Below, piece by piece: positions 12,901 through 26,577 of a stretch of 64,000 nt of DNA (position 1 is the stretch's first letter; each line of letters opens with the position of its first letter). The stretch lies in contig NC_080420.1 in assembly GCF_029873635.1 (NCBI RefSeq), positions 56,562,457 through 56,626,456 of the forward strand, in the 5' to 3' direction. A program made the position numbers and the translations under genes. The notes below the pieces were generated by a model. That model was not told the origin of the DNA. It saw nothing but the letters and a program-made list of their open reading frames with translations, and did no database searches. Source of the DNA: Malania oleifera (lineage: Eukaryota > Streptophyta > Magnoliopsida > Santalales > Ximeniaceae).

Positions 12901-15900
12901 AGCTAGATCAACCCTTGAAGGATCTAGCATTACTCTCAAGCCAGAGAGTCCACAGGATTGCAAACGCTGCAGAGAACCATAACGCTCTTCCATTCCTGCT
13001 ATCCCAAAACCCCAACCTCACAAGTAAAAGTTCTCCACAAGCCTGGGCACCACCCAAGCTTCACCATAGCAGTAGAAAAGAGTGTTCCAAAGATAGTCTG
13101 CTGTCCAATAATGGAGGAACAGATAAGGTTGGTTTCATTGGACTCAAAGCACATGTAAGCAGATATTGGGACTCAGAGACTTACAGGGTCTCTTGATCTG
13201 TAACACACCGTGTGTGTTAACCCTATTGGGAGTCACAGTCCAGATGAAAGCCTGAACCTTGAACGGGACCTATTTCTTCCAAATGTTGTAGCTCCAGGGG
13301 AAAAGTTGGCGGAAGGAGTTTTCAGAAGGTGAAGAAAAAAGGATTTTGAAGAAGAGAAACCACAGGAATCACCCTCCCAGAATTACTTAAAATTGTAATA
13401 TTATTGACTATCATTTTTTGGCAACATATTTTATAATCAAACAATGTGAAAGGTAAGTTTTGAAGTCAATAAATCTTGGGGGAGGTTGATACTATTCTGA
13501 AATGTCAGGATTACTTGAAATGTTGGAAGAGGTAAGCATAATTTTTCCATGAATATTTTGGCTAGATTTAAAATGACTCAGAGAATCTAAAAAAAAAACT
13601 TGTCATAGGAAGCAAATTTTTTTTTTTTTTTAATGTATTACTAGAGCACAAACAAATTCTAAATCATCTTTAGAGAAGCTTATTAGAAATCATTCTATTA
13701 GTCATCAAAACACATCTCCTGTCATGTGCAGGGGAGTGGAAAGGAAGGGTGCTGACTGCTGTGTGCAACTGTCCTGGCGCAAGTCAGGAGAGGTATTGTT
13801 TGCTTTGACCCATTGGACCTTATGGTTGTGCGTCACTACTTCTGCCCTATAAAAGACACCTCAAAAGGTTAAAAAGCAACCCAACCTTATACAGCCAAGA
13901 CCTCCCTAGTAAATGCCTGATGTGAGATTATGGTATGGAGAAAGAGGAACAATACTCTCCTGTAGGTTCTTTTTATCTTAAATTACTAAATTAAATTTGA
14001 TAATGGCCAACAAACTTGCAGGGAAAAAAATTGGCATTCAGCTGGAGATTTCTTGTCTTCCCTTTAATATTATCTAGTTGAAAGAGAACAATAAATGATG
14101 CAAAAATATATCCATTTATGGTCTCTTGCACAAAACCCCCATGTAGCATTGACATCCCCAAAATGCATATTGTATTACTTTGACACTATATTAGTCCAGT
14201 GTGTAAACCCATAAGAATTTCTAAGAGAAACTGATGATCTGCAAGTGGAAGAAAGATAAAACCTAACACTACAATATACATAACCCACAAACATTGACCT
14301 CAGTATGGCTAATGCTAACCCTAAGTCTTAAGTCTACTTCAACTTCAAGAAAGTGTATTATATATTATAGCTTTGAAAGAAGAAAAGAATCACAGGATTA
14401 CGGTGGCATTTGTTCACAGGATACCTTCAGGACTCTTGGGAATGTGATGCCCATAGCTTCTCAATCTCATGTTTATTTTGGGTCAGAATGTGACGTGGCG
14501 GTAATAGCACATTCTCTGGGAATCCTATAACTTTTAACCTACAAAAATATCCCTATGGCATCTCACTCTTAAAAATAAGATTCCTAGAACATATAATTCC
14601 AATGGCCATCTTAGATTCCAGGAACCAAACCAAAGGATGTGTCAAACACAATTTGGCACCTTGAATTTTGAATGCCACATTGTCAGTGACCACTAATTAG
14701 ATGACTCCCATTTAACTTACAATCCATGAAGCTAACTCTCAACACCAATGGAATGGATACGAAACAGGAAAAGAATCAAGGTAGGAATAGAATCAAGGCA
14801 GGAATGGAATCCTTACTAGAATATAATTACTGTGTTTTGTTAGTTTAGTCACACCATGACCGCTAGAATTGCAATTTCGATTCCTCTCTGCATGAGGTAT
14901 TTTTCAATTGTAACTGCAATGGAATGAAAAATAAGTCATTCTTGTAACTTCAATCCAACCTTAATTGAAAATTTCAGCTTTCTTTAGATCTTAATATTTT
15001 TTTATATTTTTAAACAATAGTAGCTGTAGTAATAAAGATTATATTTTTCGCTTGGGTTATTTTGTTACATTTTAGAAGTAGTGGTAATAATAATAAAACA
15101 AACAACAAAACCAAGCCTTAGTCCCATTAGGTGGGGTCGGCTATATGAATCATTTTTCGTCAATTTATGCGATCATGGACCATTTCTTTCGATAGATTCA
15201 AGGATATTAAATTCTTACTCACTATATCCTCCTAAGTTATTTTAGGTCTACCCCTACCCCTTCTACTGCCCCCACAGTAACTAAGTCACTCTTCCTCACA
15301 AGTGCACTACGTGGCCTATGTTGCTAGTGTCCATAACATCGGAGTCGTCCCTCCCTTATCTTATCTTCTATAGGAGTTACACTTAACTTGCCACGAATAT
15401 GCTCATTCCTTAATTTATCTTTCAATGTTATACTACTCATCCATCTAAGCATTCTCATCTTAGCAACTTTTACTTTTTAGATATTATGCTTCTTCGTCGC
15501 CCAACATTCCGATCCATATAGCATAACTGGTCTTATAGCTGTCTTATAAAACTTCCCTTTCAATTTTAAGGGTATTCTACAATCACAGAGCACACTTGAA
15601 GGCTGAAGTACTTCTCCATTTTACCCAAACCTGCTTTAACTCTACGCATTACATCATCTTCAATTTCTCCTTCAACTTGCATAATAGATCCAAGGTATCG
15701 AAATCTACAAGTACTATTTATTTCTTCATCATCAAGTTTAACTTTGTCTCCAATATTCCTCCTATCATTACTAAAATTACATTTCATATATTATGTCTTA
15801 TTTCTACTTATCCTAAAGCCTCTCTCCATAATTCTAACTCGGCCTCTACTCCTTTCCTAGTTTCGTCAATTAATACAATATCATCTATGCAAACAACATA

Positions 15901-18900
15901 CACCATGGAACCTCCTTTTGAATACTCTTAGTCAATTGTTGTTGTCATTATTATTGGCATGATTGAAAGGCAGTCAGCTTGTGTTTCTTTTTTAAAAGAA
16001 ATTTACGATGTAGTGAGGGTTATAATTGTCTTGCAAAAGAGAAATACGAGAATGGAACAGTATTTCCTACCAATATAGGGCAGAATCACCATTTTTGACA
16101 AATGGGGAAATAGCATTTTTTGGCCACAATGCAATTTTTCCCTCAATTATGTAAACCAGAGGTCGGAATGAGAATTGGAAGTCAAAATTGCAATTCCATT
16201 CCAACCCTAATTCAGCAAAACAACCATAATTTAAAGGGGTGTTTGGCTCAAGCTTTATGCCTCCTTAAATCAATTTATACTTGTGAATAGGATTACAATC
16301 TCACGGGAATATTTTTATTTGGTTTGCTTAACAAAATTCCTTGGGATATCGTGAGTATTCTAATCTTATTTAACAAGATTACTGGAATATCTTTAACCTG
16401 CAATGATAATAATATTATGTACATTCTTGTAATGTGCATATGACATATCTATATACATATATAAAATAATAATATTAAATTATTAATAATTGCAACAATA
16501 TTTAACAATATCCTTTAATAATCATTATAACATAATAAAGAAAATAAATAAATAATAGAAATAAAGAACCACAACAACAACAATAATTATTTAATCGTAA
16601 TAATTATAGAAATAATTATAAAAATAATTATGAGAATATTGAAAAAAATAACAATATAATGATATTTATAAAATTATTATTACTATTATTATTATTAGTG
16701 ACAAAGAAGGGGCATTTTATCCAAGAACAATCACTTTTGTCCCATGAAGTCACTCCAAGGTCAGCTAGGGAGGGTACCATATTTTCAGGGCATCTTGCAT
16801 TACCAAGGAATCCAACTATGCCTGCCACGTAGGATTCCCATGAGTTCCCAAACATGAGCGTCCAATATTTCAAAGACCACATTCCCAGGAATCTTGTAGG
16901 ATAATCTGAGCTAAATGCTCCCTAAGAGGCTTGAAAAGCATCTCTTTTGGGACTTAACTCATAAACAAGATTTTCAAGCAATTTCATATCAGATGTGTTG
17001 ACATTCAGAGATCAAAGATGAGCTTATGAATCACATTTAGTGGAGGAAATGAGTAAAATTACTCCAAGCTTTCAAAATTGCAGAAGGGCAGCTTAGATGA
17101 AATGTGGATGAAAATAAGCTAAAATTTTGGAAGTCCACCTAGTGTAGTATGTTATATTAGTTAAAGGATGGGAAGAAATATAGCTGAGAATCCACAGCAA
17201 GTAGGCAGAAGAATTAAAAAACCAGCAGAAAGTCATGCACCTGCAATCTAAGATAAGCAAAGATTGGAGTCTCCAGCAAGCGAATCAGTTTGTCCAACTG
17301 GACCAAAAATTTTACATTGATATCTTCCTCCACCAGAGACTGAATCACAGAACTTGCATGCTGGTACGTCTGTCAGGAACATAAATGATCACGACAAAAG
17401 ATTGAGCAAATGGCCAAGAAATCAGACAAATGGGTGCAGACACATTCTCATGGGTATCCACATTCAACATCAAACTCTTACCTGTGCCAGTAGGCAAAGA
17501 CTTATTATTGCCATTGGAGAATGGCACCAAGAAGCATATAAAGAAACAAATAAATCTTTCCCGGCAGGATTCACCAGTGACTGTTTTAGAAGAACTCGAA
17601 GCTCCAATAATTCAGAGGAAGTGAGTAAAATCAAATTCAAAGCCTGAAAGATAAATAAAAATATAAATGCTGGGTTACTCATATTGTCATTAAGAACCAT
17701 TTAATTAAGCAGTTGTGCTCCGGCTCAGGACTTAAAAAGAGAAGCCTGATCCATCATATTTATGTTCTCAATTCTTTTGAAGAAAAATAATTTTTGCAAA
17801 ATTCTCAAGAAAAAAAAAAAAGGGTTACTCCAGCGCCCCAATCCATCTCAATAAATATTATATTATAAAATGATGCTTCACTGAAACAGATTATGCGTCA
17901 TTAAATACCCATTTTGAAGGGACATCTAATTGCACCTTAAATTCATATTCTTTTACTAAGTACAAAATTTTCCATCAAAGCAAATGAAGACGAATATGTA
18001 CCACTTTAACTCTGAGAATGAGGACAGTTAATGCACTTAAATTTTACATTTAAGACTTTGTTTGCATCAAGAAGTTTTTGAGGGAAGGGAAAAGAAAATG
18101 AGTAGGAAAACAAGCTTTTCTTGTATGTTCTCACTTCTCAATCAATACTTGAAATGAAATTTTTTTCAAATATGGTTGAAGGTTAGTGACATGTAAATTA
18201 TAAAAAAATCAAGCTTCCTTAATTTCTTTAACAGCAAAGACAAATGTATTCCCACTTTTTCTATCCCTTCCCTTTATGTTTCCACGGCTTTAAATGAAGC
18301 CTAAAGCTCATTCAAAATCAATAATGATTTATGTAACATAACAACCTGAACCATAATTGACGCAAAGTCGAGATCATCTTCTTTCTCAAGTATCATGGAG
18401 AGTTCTCGGTAAACCCTTTCAGCGTCTAAAAGTACACAAAGTCGCCGGATTATCAAAGCACCACGCCTGAAAAAAAGGAAACAGAAGACAAAATAACTGG
18501 ATAAATAAATAAGAGATATTTTCAACTGCAACTAAACAAGACATACAACTACAAGAAGAAAATAGAGGGTGATAAAATGGGGAAATCACAACTTTCTTCC
18601 CACTCTTAATGTACTTGCCAAGTAGTTGCTTAATAGTTTGGCAATTACAGGAAAAATCCTTATCTACAAATTCCTAATGTTTATAAGAAATTACCATCCT
18701 ACAAGGCTACAACTAACCCTGTTAATTTCTAATGATTCAAAGGGTTAGAACAATATCACTTCAAGAATATAGAATGAAGCAAATGCCTTCATATGTTTGT
18801 CCTAGAGCTCCACTTAACAGGTTCATTTGGGGCAGTGTTTGTCTGCTCAACACATACATAACCAATTTGTGGGGATTCCAAATTTGACCCACTAATGCCA

Positions 18901-21900
18901 TTTGAGGTATATATTATTCGGCATACAGCACCTGTTTAAAATTCAAACTAATCCTTGAATGAAGCTCAACAATCTTGTCTGATGTCACTCCAACTGTAAT
19001 TGTCACCTCCATTCATTACCTGTACATTCAAGCTTATTTTCTGATGGGTACACAAGTGGAATCCCTTCAATTGGTTAGGCAAATACAAGTATGCATGCTT
19101 AAGCAATGGACATTGTATACTAGTCATACATTGAAGCAAAGTCATGGGATGTAAATCATTTAGGGGTAGCAAATTGTAAACCCTCTTTCCCCCGTCCTTT
19201 CCTTTTTTCAAACCCCCCACCACAAACCAAAACCAAAGAAAACAAATGATAAAATAAAAGGGAAAAGAATCACTCACTTCTCAAGAAGAGAATTATCAAC
19301 CCGGAAATTATGCACAAGGAAAATGACAAGCTGTCGGAAGTGTGGTGGATCTTCCGCTATGCATGCATGCACCTCAAGCACCAGAAGCACTACCTGGAAA
19401 AAAATTCAGACTTGCAACAAATTAGGTAAATCAATTTGCATACAACTCAACGCATTATCAAATTCACTTAGTAGGCACTTAAGGTTCCTCATAATTGTCT
19501 AACAGGAATTACATATCAGATGAACTATTTGTCAGATTACAAACTCCTGAAATCAAAACTGTACAAATTGAAAATTTAATATAAATGAACACATAGCCTA
19601 GAGATTCATGAAAATATCACAAATTATTACACTGATGCAAAAATACACTAGGCAAAACCAGAAATAGTTTACCAATTAACATCAATGAATCATCTGACAT
19701 GCTGAAATGCAAAAAAACATCAGTTTTATCACAGTTAGTCAACTTCTATTGCTAATAATCAATTGAGTCAGCTATAAGAGGACGAACATAAAGCTCAATT
19801 AACTTTGTTTCACCCAATGACTTAATGGAGCAGCTTATAAACTTAACATAGGGGTGTACAAAAATTACTGAAAAACCAAAAACCAAACTGTTAAGCATTT
19901 TGGTTTGTCTTTTTCTGCTTTTAGTTCTCAGTTTTGGTTTTCACTACTATAAAAATATGGTTCCAGAAAACCGAAATATAAGCCAATTTACACACTTATA
20001 CATTTATCTACATTTTAATATATTCCATATTTAATTTTTTATATATTTTTCAACATGCTAATTTTCTAATTTTAAGTGTCCAAAAGGAATTCTGGTCTTT
20101 ACAAGGAAGGAAGGCCGTCCCACTTTGCTGATTTTCAACGCGGCACAATGGAACAAGAGAAGGAGAAGACATGCCCAGCCGCCTAATCGTTCTTGTGTAT
20201 TGATGGGAGCATTTGTCCCAGATCGCTCAAAAGAAGGAAAGCAAGAACAACGCCTCCTTCTGCAAGTTACACTTGCAATCAGAATGAGCCATGGCCCTGG
20301 TCTTCAGCCCACTGATCAATAATATTTCTAATTAAGGTCTAATGTGAGCTTGACGCTCAATAGAAGTGTGTATGCCTGGTTCTTAACATTTAAAGCTTCA
20401 TAAAACTGAAAATATCCAAACCAAACCGCTAAATCAGTTGTCAGCTTCAACAGAACGATGGTTTACGGTTTAGTTCCAATCTTAAAATTTTATAATCAAA
20501 ATTTGCAGTTCAGTTATCTGTTTTTGAGTATAACCAAACTGAATAGCCCTAGTGCCGATGGCAAGAGGCACCAACATTTTATGAAGAGTTTGAGACCCAA
20601 TGCCAAAATAATTAACCTCACTAATTAGAAATTAAAGAGGCTAAAAAAAGTGAGCTGCTGTTACACATGCTGAAAATAATCATAATGAATTGCTATTACA
20701 AATAAGGTGGCTATTTTTTAATAACTGTCATTCTCCAAAAAGAACTGATGAAGCTAGCTGCACTCATGTCCAAAACATCCAAAATACACTGACCAATAGA
20801 AGACTAAAAACTAATGAGATGAAAAGTTAACAACAATTGACATTGAAAATTATAAGAAGGGCTTATCACACCCAGGAAAAAATAAAACATTAAACACTTT
20901 ATCCACATGAGCAAGTTAACCACCATACAGGAAAAGAATCATTGCATGAAAAGTAAAACATAGGAAATAATTAAAATAATACAAGAAAATGGTATCAATG
21001 ATAGATATTACAGCAGTAAACAACAACATTGTAGAGATGAATCTATAATCAATTGCATAAGAATGGTGTGATGATAAAGAAAAGAAAGAAAATAAACAAG
21101 ACTATGTGAAATGCAACTTGATGGAAAAAGTCTGAGAAATGGACCATCAAAAGAAGAGTATTACCTCGTCAGATGGATCCGATAGTGCTTTCAGAAGGGT
21201 GTCAAATATGTCATTCAGAAAAGATAAGACCTGTTTCAAACAGAAGAATAAAATTGAAGGACTTCCGTTGGGTAGCACTGAATACACCAAAAAATAAATA
21301 AAATAAATAAATAGATAAATAAAACTAAAGACAACCAGCAATTGCCATAAAATTACCCAAATAAGGATGAACGGAGTTGTTTGCAATACAGAACAAGCAA
21401 GTTTTAAAATTTCTACCAACTGGAAAAAACTTAATTTATATTTTAACCTTCCCCATAAATTAAAGGGCAATTGTCCTGTAGATGCAGGGGTATCCAGAAA
21501 GCAGCCCAACGCTTATTGGGCCTCCTAGATGCCTTAGATTAAATCCGTGATGTTGGCCTTATAAGGCTTAAATCTTGTTTTGATGATAACAAATTAAGGA
21601 TACGTAACATGTTTGTTTACATATAATTCAAGGCTCAAATGCTTTTGCGTGATCAAGATCGAGTATTGGAAGAACTTGAACAAAGCTTGAGCTAAAAGCC
21701 ACAAGGAATGATGAAGTTGAAACATATTGAAGATGACATTTCAAGCTGGAAATAAAGAGCAAGCCAAAGCATAAAGACTTGGTTCTTAAGATAGAGTTAT
21801 CGTATATAAGTCTCATGTAAGTACTTCACAAATTCAATATTGATGCATGAAGCTCTTAGGAAATATTATTGACTTAGAGACCTGATTTTAAAATCATGAA

Positions 21901-24900
21901 GAATATTTTAAAAGTATCACTTATGTTTTCCAAGATCAAAAATTAATGTTTTGAGATTAAATTTTGGAAAAACACAGAAGTTGCAAACAGGACAGGCGAC
22001 TGATGAATTCTCATCAGGCGACATATTGTTTTGATTAATTATGAGCAAGCAGAGCCAAGACAGGCGACTGACCTTTAAAGCTCAGTCGACTAGCTCTTCA
22101 CTATGTTTTCAAAATACGCTGAACTTAAAAAGCTCAGGCAACTTACCCTTGGGGCATAGTCGATTGAGGTACATGTTTTAACTTTTAAACAACGTTGGGA
22201 AAGTTTCCAAAATTGATTTCTTGGGCTTCAAACTTGGAGCAAACGGGGGGAAAATGGTAAGATACTTTATTACTCTATAAATACTTGATATTTTCGAAAA
22301 TTATATACAGTATCAACGCACATACAAATCAAAACTTCAAAGTTATCTTGCTGAAATACTTTTTGAAATGCTATATTGCTGATACAATCCACGAATTTCT
22401 GATCTATTTTGCTGAGCTTTTCAAATCTAAATCAGAACCCTGGTGATATTCTTCTGAGCTTCATCTTCTATATTGTTTATTGATTGAAGTACACTGAATT
22501 TCAATTGTACAAATCTGCTCCAACTGAGAGTACTTCTTGTACAGACAAAGTTGTTTCTTGGTTTCTTGTTTGTTTGACAGTCTAGGATTGTTGGATCGTT
22601 GCCTAGCGAGAGGGGGTTCTCATTAGAGAGGCGAACTCCACCTTTGACGGAGTGAGGTCGTAACTTCACCTGGTAACAAAGTTAGGAAAAGGAAAATCCT
22701 CACAGCGTGTTACTTGGGGCAAGGACGTAAGCCGCTGGCCGAACCTTGTAAAAAATCTAGTCTTCAGCTCTTCTTCTTTTAATCTCTTTACTTTATTGCA
22801 AACGTATAATCTGCGTGTATGATTATTTGGTTGTTGAGAATTTGCTGCATATTGGAAGTTTTGCTAAAATACTGATTTTGTTCATATTTGAATTCAAGAA
22901 ACTATATTGGTTGTTTGATTGGATAAATTCTGAATATTGAAATTTGATAACACAGCTGGGATAAACATTATGTATTTAATTATCTCATTGAAGATAAAAT
23001 ACAGAGTATTTAAGATCACACTTCTGAAAGTCTATCTTGATATTTTTCATTGAAATATACAACTAATCTTACATATCGTTTATCTATAGAAGAATTGATA
23101 TTAGAAGTTGGGTTGTGATATTATTGGCATTGTAATTGTAATCAAGTTAAATTGAAAAGGGATTGTGTGATTATAGTCATACTAAATTGAAAAGGATTAT
23201 ACTTAATTAGAGAGTTTATAAAGAAATTTTTGAAAACCCAATTCACCCCCCCTGTTGGGAAGTACATTTTAATCTCACGTGATTCTTCTGCAAACCATAA
23301 TTTGTGTCTTCCAATTTGAAATTATTATTCACCAGCTAAATTTATGTTGGCTACAGTAGACTCTAGTTGCCATCTGAAGCTTTACAAATGGTCGTGTCTA
23401 TTGTGCAACTTATTAATGATCATTAAGGACTAGGATTATATGTTTAAAAAAGTAAACAGGGGCTAGGATCATAGGGCTTTATATCCCTTGCATCAAAAAC
23501 ACTAGTTAAGCCTTTCATGAGCAGTTTTTCAAGAATTATTTTCCAGGAATCATATTGCAGAGACTTTAAAAAGACTATTCAGCCCTAGAACTCAAATTTT
23601 CCTCCAAAACTTCTACTGTATCACCTTCCCTTCTTAATTCTTTGATCTTTCATTGCTGGAATCCTTTCAAGGTGCAGAAAAATCCTAGTCTATACTAGGG
23701 CAGCAGTTACATACTTTTTACACTGCAGTGACTGTACCACTGGTGCAATGGTAAATAACTCATTCTATGTTTATCAAGTGCAAATGCATTGGATCAAGTG
23801 TGAGAGCAGATAATACAACTACTTACCGGGTTAGAACCATGCCCAGAACGGAGTCATCAATTGGAAAATAGCCATTTACGTCCTCCATAAATCAGATTTC
23901 AATTGAAACCAACATATGAACTAGAAAGGAAAGTGAAACAACCTAAAACTGGATGTGATCACATATGTGAAAAAAGCATAAAGCCAAGTAAAGTTCGACC
24001 GCAGGAGCATTCTTTGTCAAATAAAAGGCCTTAAGCCAGTTAACTGTTCACATTACTGTGGTGAATAGTTTGACCAGCCATGTCCATACCTGTTGTCCAA
24101 CTCAACTCGGAGAAACACAAACAAAATTGGTTCACAACTCAGGTCAAGCTCGAGTTCAACAATTTTTTTGATAAAAGAAGATGTATTAAGAGAGAGAGAG
24201 AGAGAGAGAGAAATAAGATCACATGCGAGGACAAGAATTCCTCAATAAAGCAAAAATAAACAAAAAATAAAAATAAAAATAAAACTACACAAACATTACC
24301 CAAGAAAACGCCTTTAAATCCTTCCCGTCATAATTCACCAAACACTACAATTTTGCTAATTCCCTCTAACCCTTCTTAACCTTAGATTTACCAGCATCCA
24401 CCCAAATTTCATTTCCTTTGTAGTCTGACATGTGTAGACCCAATTTATCCAACAAATGGTGAGTTTGAAGATTTTCCCCAGAGACCTCCTCTACACGTAA
24501 GGGCAAAATTCCATCTTTTTCCCAATTGCTTTTCTTCCGTGCCATCATTTTCAAAAATATTAATTACCTCCAATCCTTCCAATGGAGGAGGGTGGCACAT
24601 AGGTTAAGTCCCCAAGTTTATCAGATGAATCAGACACATAACCAAACTGTTCCCAAATTTCATCTAAGCAAACCCCATCACAATCAAAACACAGATGCCC
24701 ACACTGTCATTATCTGAAAAATCTCCCCAATTTTTTTATCTTGCAGCTATTCAACCACTCACAAGTCCCATCCTTCTGGCCAAGTGATTCTTCCATCATG
24801 CTAAAATTACCTCCTGCATCTCTTCTCAACACTTTTCTTGTTATCTCAGCAAAAGTAGCTCGCTTTTCTTCAAACTTTTTCCTCATTTCAGCACCCATTA

Positions 24901-24963
24901 GTTCTGCTTTCCGACAAGTGTAAACCCTGAACGTATTCGAATGTTCTTTCTTTCTTTTTGACT

Positions 24964-24995
<32 letters not shown>

Positions 24996-26494
24996 AACAT
25001 TGTTCCCTGACTGTCAACCTCACAAGAATCATGATTTTTTAATGAAATCCCTTTGTTAACCACACTAGAAGACCCAATTGGAGATTTTTCTACTACTGGA
25101 ATCTCTTGCCCCACTAAAAGAATAGAACCGTCAACAAAAATTCCAAAATTACTTGGGACAAGACTTTCCTTTACCGCCACTTTCCCTCTAATCCTTTTAG
25201 TACTCTTGCTTCTTACTAATGAAGAATGAGAACCGTCTCAATCATCATGATTCTGCTTAGGAAATGCACATTCCTAGATAGGGTTTGTACCTGAATTCTG
25301 CCTGGAAGACAACATATTTGTTGAGTCCCTTGGCTGTCTACGTCCGTTAATGAGAGAAAACTGGGTTTGAAATGTAGCCCGCTCTTGAACTCCCTCAATT
25401 TGCGCTCCAACTTCTATTAGCAACTGCTCCAACTGATAATTTCCTTCTATAACATCTCCTCGCAAGCATTTTCTTTTCAATCCTTCACCCCCAGAAGCAG
25501 AGTCTTGGTCTTTAAAAATACTAGCAGAAGAGTCTCTTGGGCCTTATTTGAAAACTGAAAATCTAGAATATGGCTCTATCAGCATTATTCAAACAATGGG
25601 CCGGTTTAAAAGAATGGTCCAACTGAGAATGACCAATCTGAGACGAAACCTCCTTTGTTTCCAAAAAATGGCCTAAATCCTTTTTACCAAGACTATATGC
25701 CAGTTCAGTTAATTGGCCCAGCTTGGTTAAAAAAGAAGCTCCTCCTTTTTCAATTACCTGGCCCAGGTCCAATATGAAAACCAAACATCCTGACCAAAAA
25801 TTCTTTGCCTCATCTTCTCCAAGCACAACCCTAGTCAGCTTCTTCCAAAACCCTAGATGCCCCAACTCTGTGGACATTCTCCTATAGATCATCTGTAATT
25901 TACGGCAACGAAACTGCAGGTTCCTTCAATTGCAACTCACCCCCACACTGAAAACAAACTGTGCCTTTCCCATACTCCACACTCTCCTTCCATGTTTGGA
26001 TACAACTTCACAACCATCGCCATTACCTTCACCTTAGCCTCTCTTCCCTTCTGACACCACTTGACTCCATGTTTTGGGAGCTGAAAGGCTTACTTCATCT
26101 TTACCTTCAGATGAAAAATTCCTCAGCTATCTCACAGAAAACCTTTGCAAAACTTAGCCATCCTTCACATTTAGCACTGCCAAGGACGAATACCGAATAC
26201 TGCCAATTTTTCCACCCAAATCCTAACTCCAGAAATTTTCCACCTTAGTCCATCGAATCAACAGCCAATACTGTATGTTTACAAGACGAACCCTTCGAAA
26301 ACCCCTTTCCATCCAACCAAAACTGATAGAGCATCAATAAACCAACTTACAATCTCTTTGGATCTATTACGAGAAATATTGTTCTAGAGAACGACCAAGG
26401 AGCTTCCCCCACCTGATCGATTCTCAGATCAAAGGTCTTCCCTTCAATCTGAATTGAACGATTTTTCACTGTCTACTTCTTTCAAAGCCATATC

Positions 26495-26577
<83 letters not shown>

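Noticed and set aside
12660..13395. Possible L1 3' end or SINE near an oligo(T) edge, also at 31937-32095
   Set aside because: Only a T-rich edge and a GATAGA...AAATTTATT-like context are visible; no coding or conserved box makes the call safe.
20125..20322. 65-codon frame within the hAT-like element
   Set aside because: No transposase motif; it may be sequence captured between the element ends.
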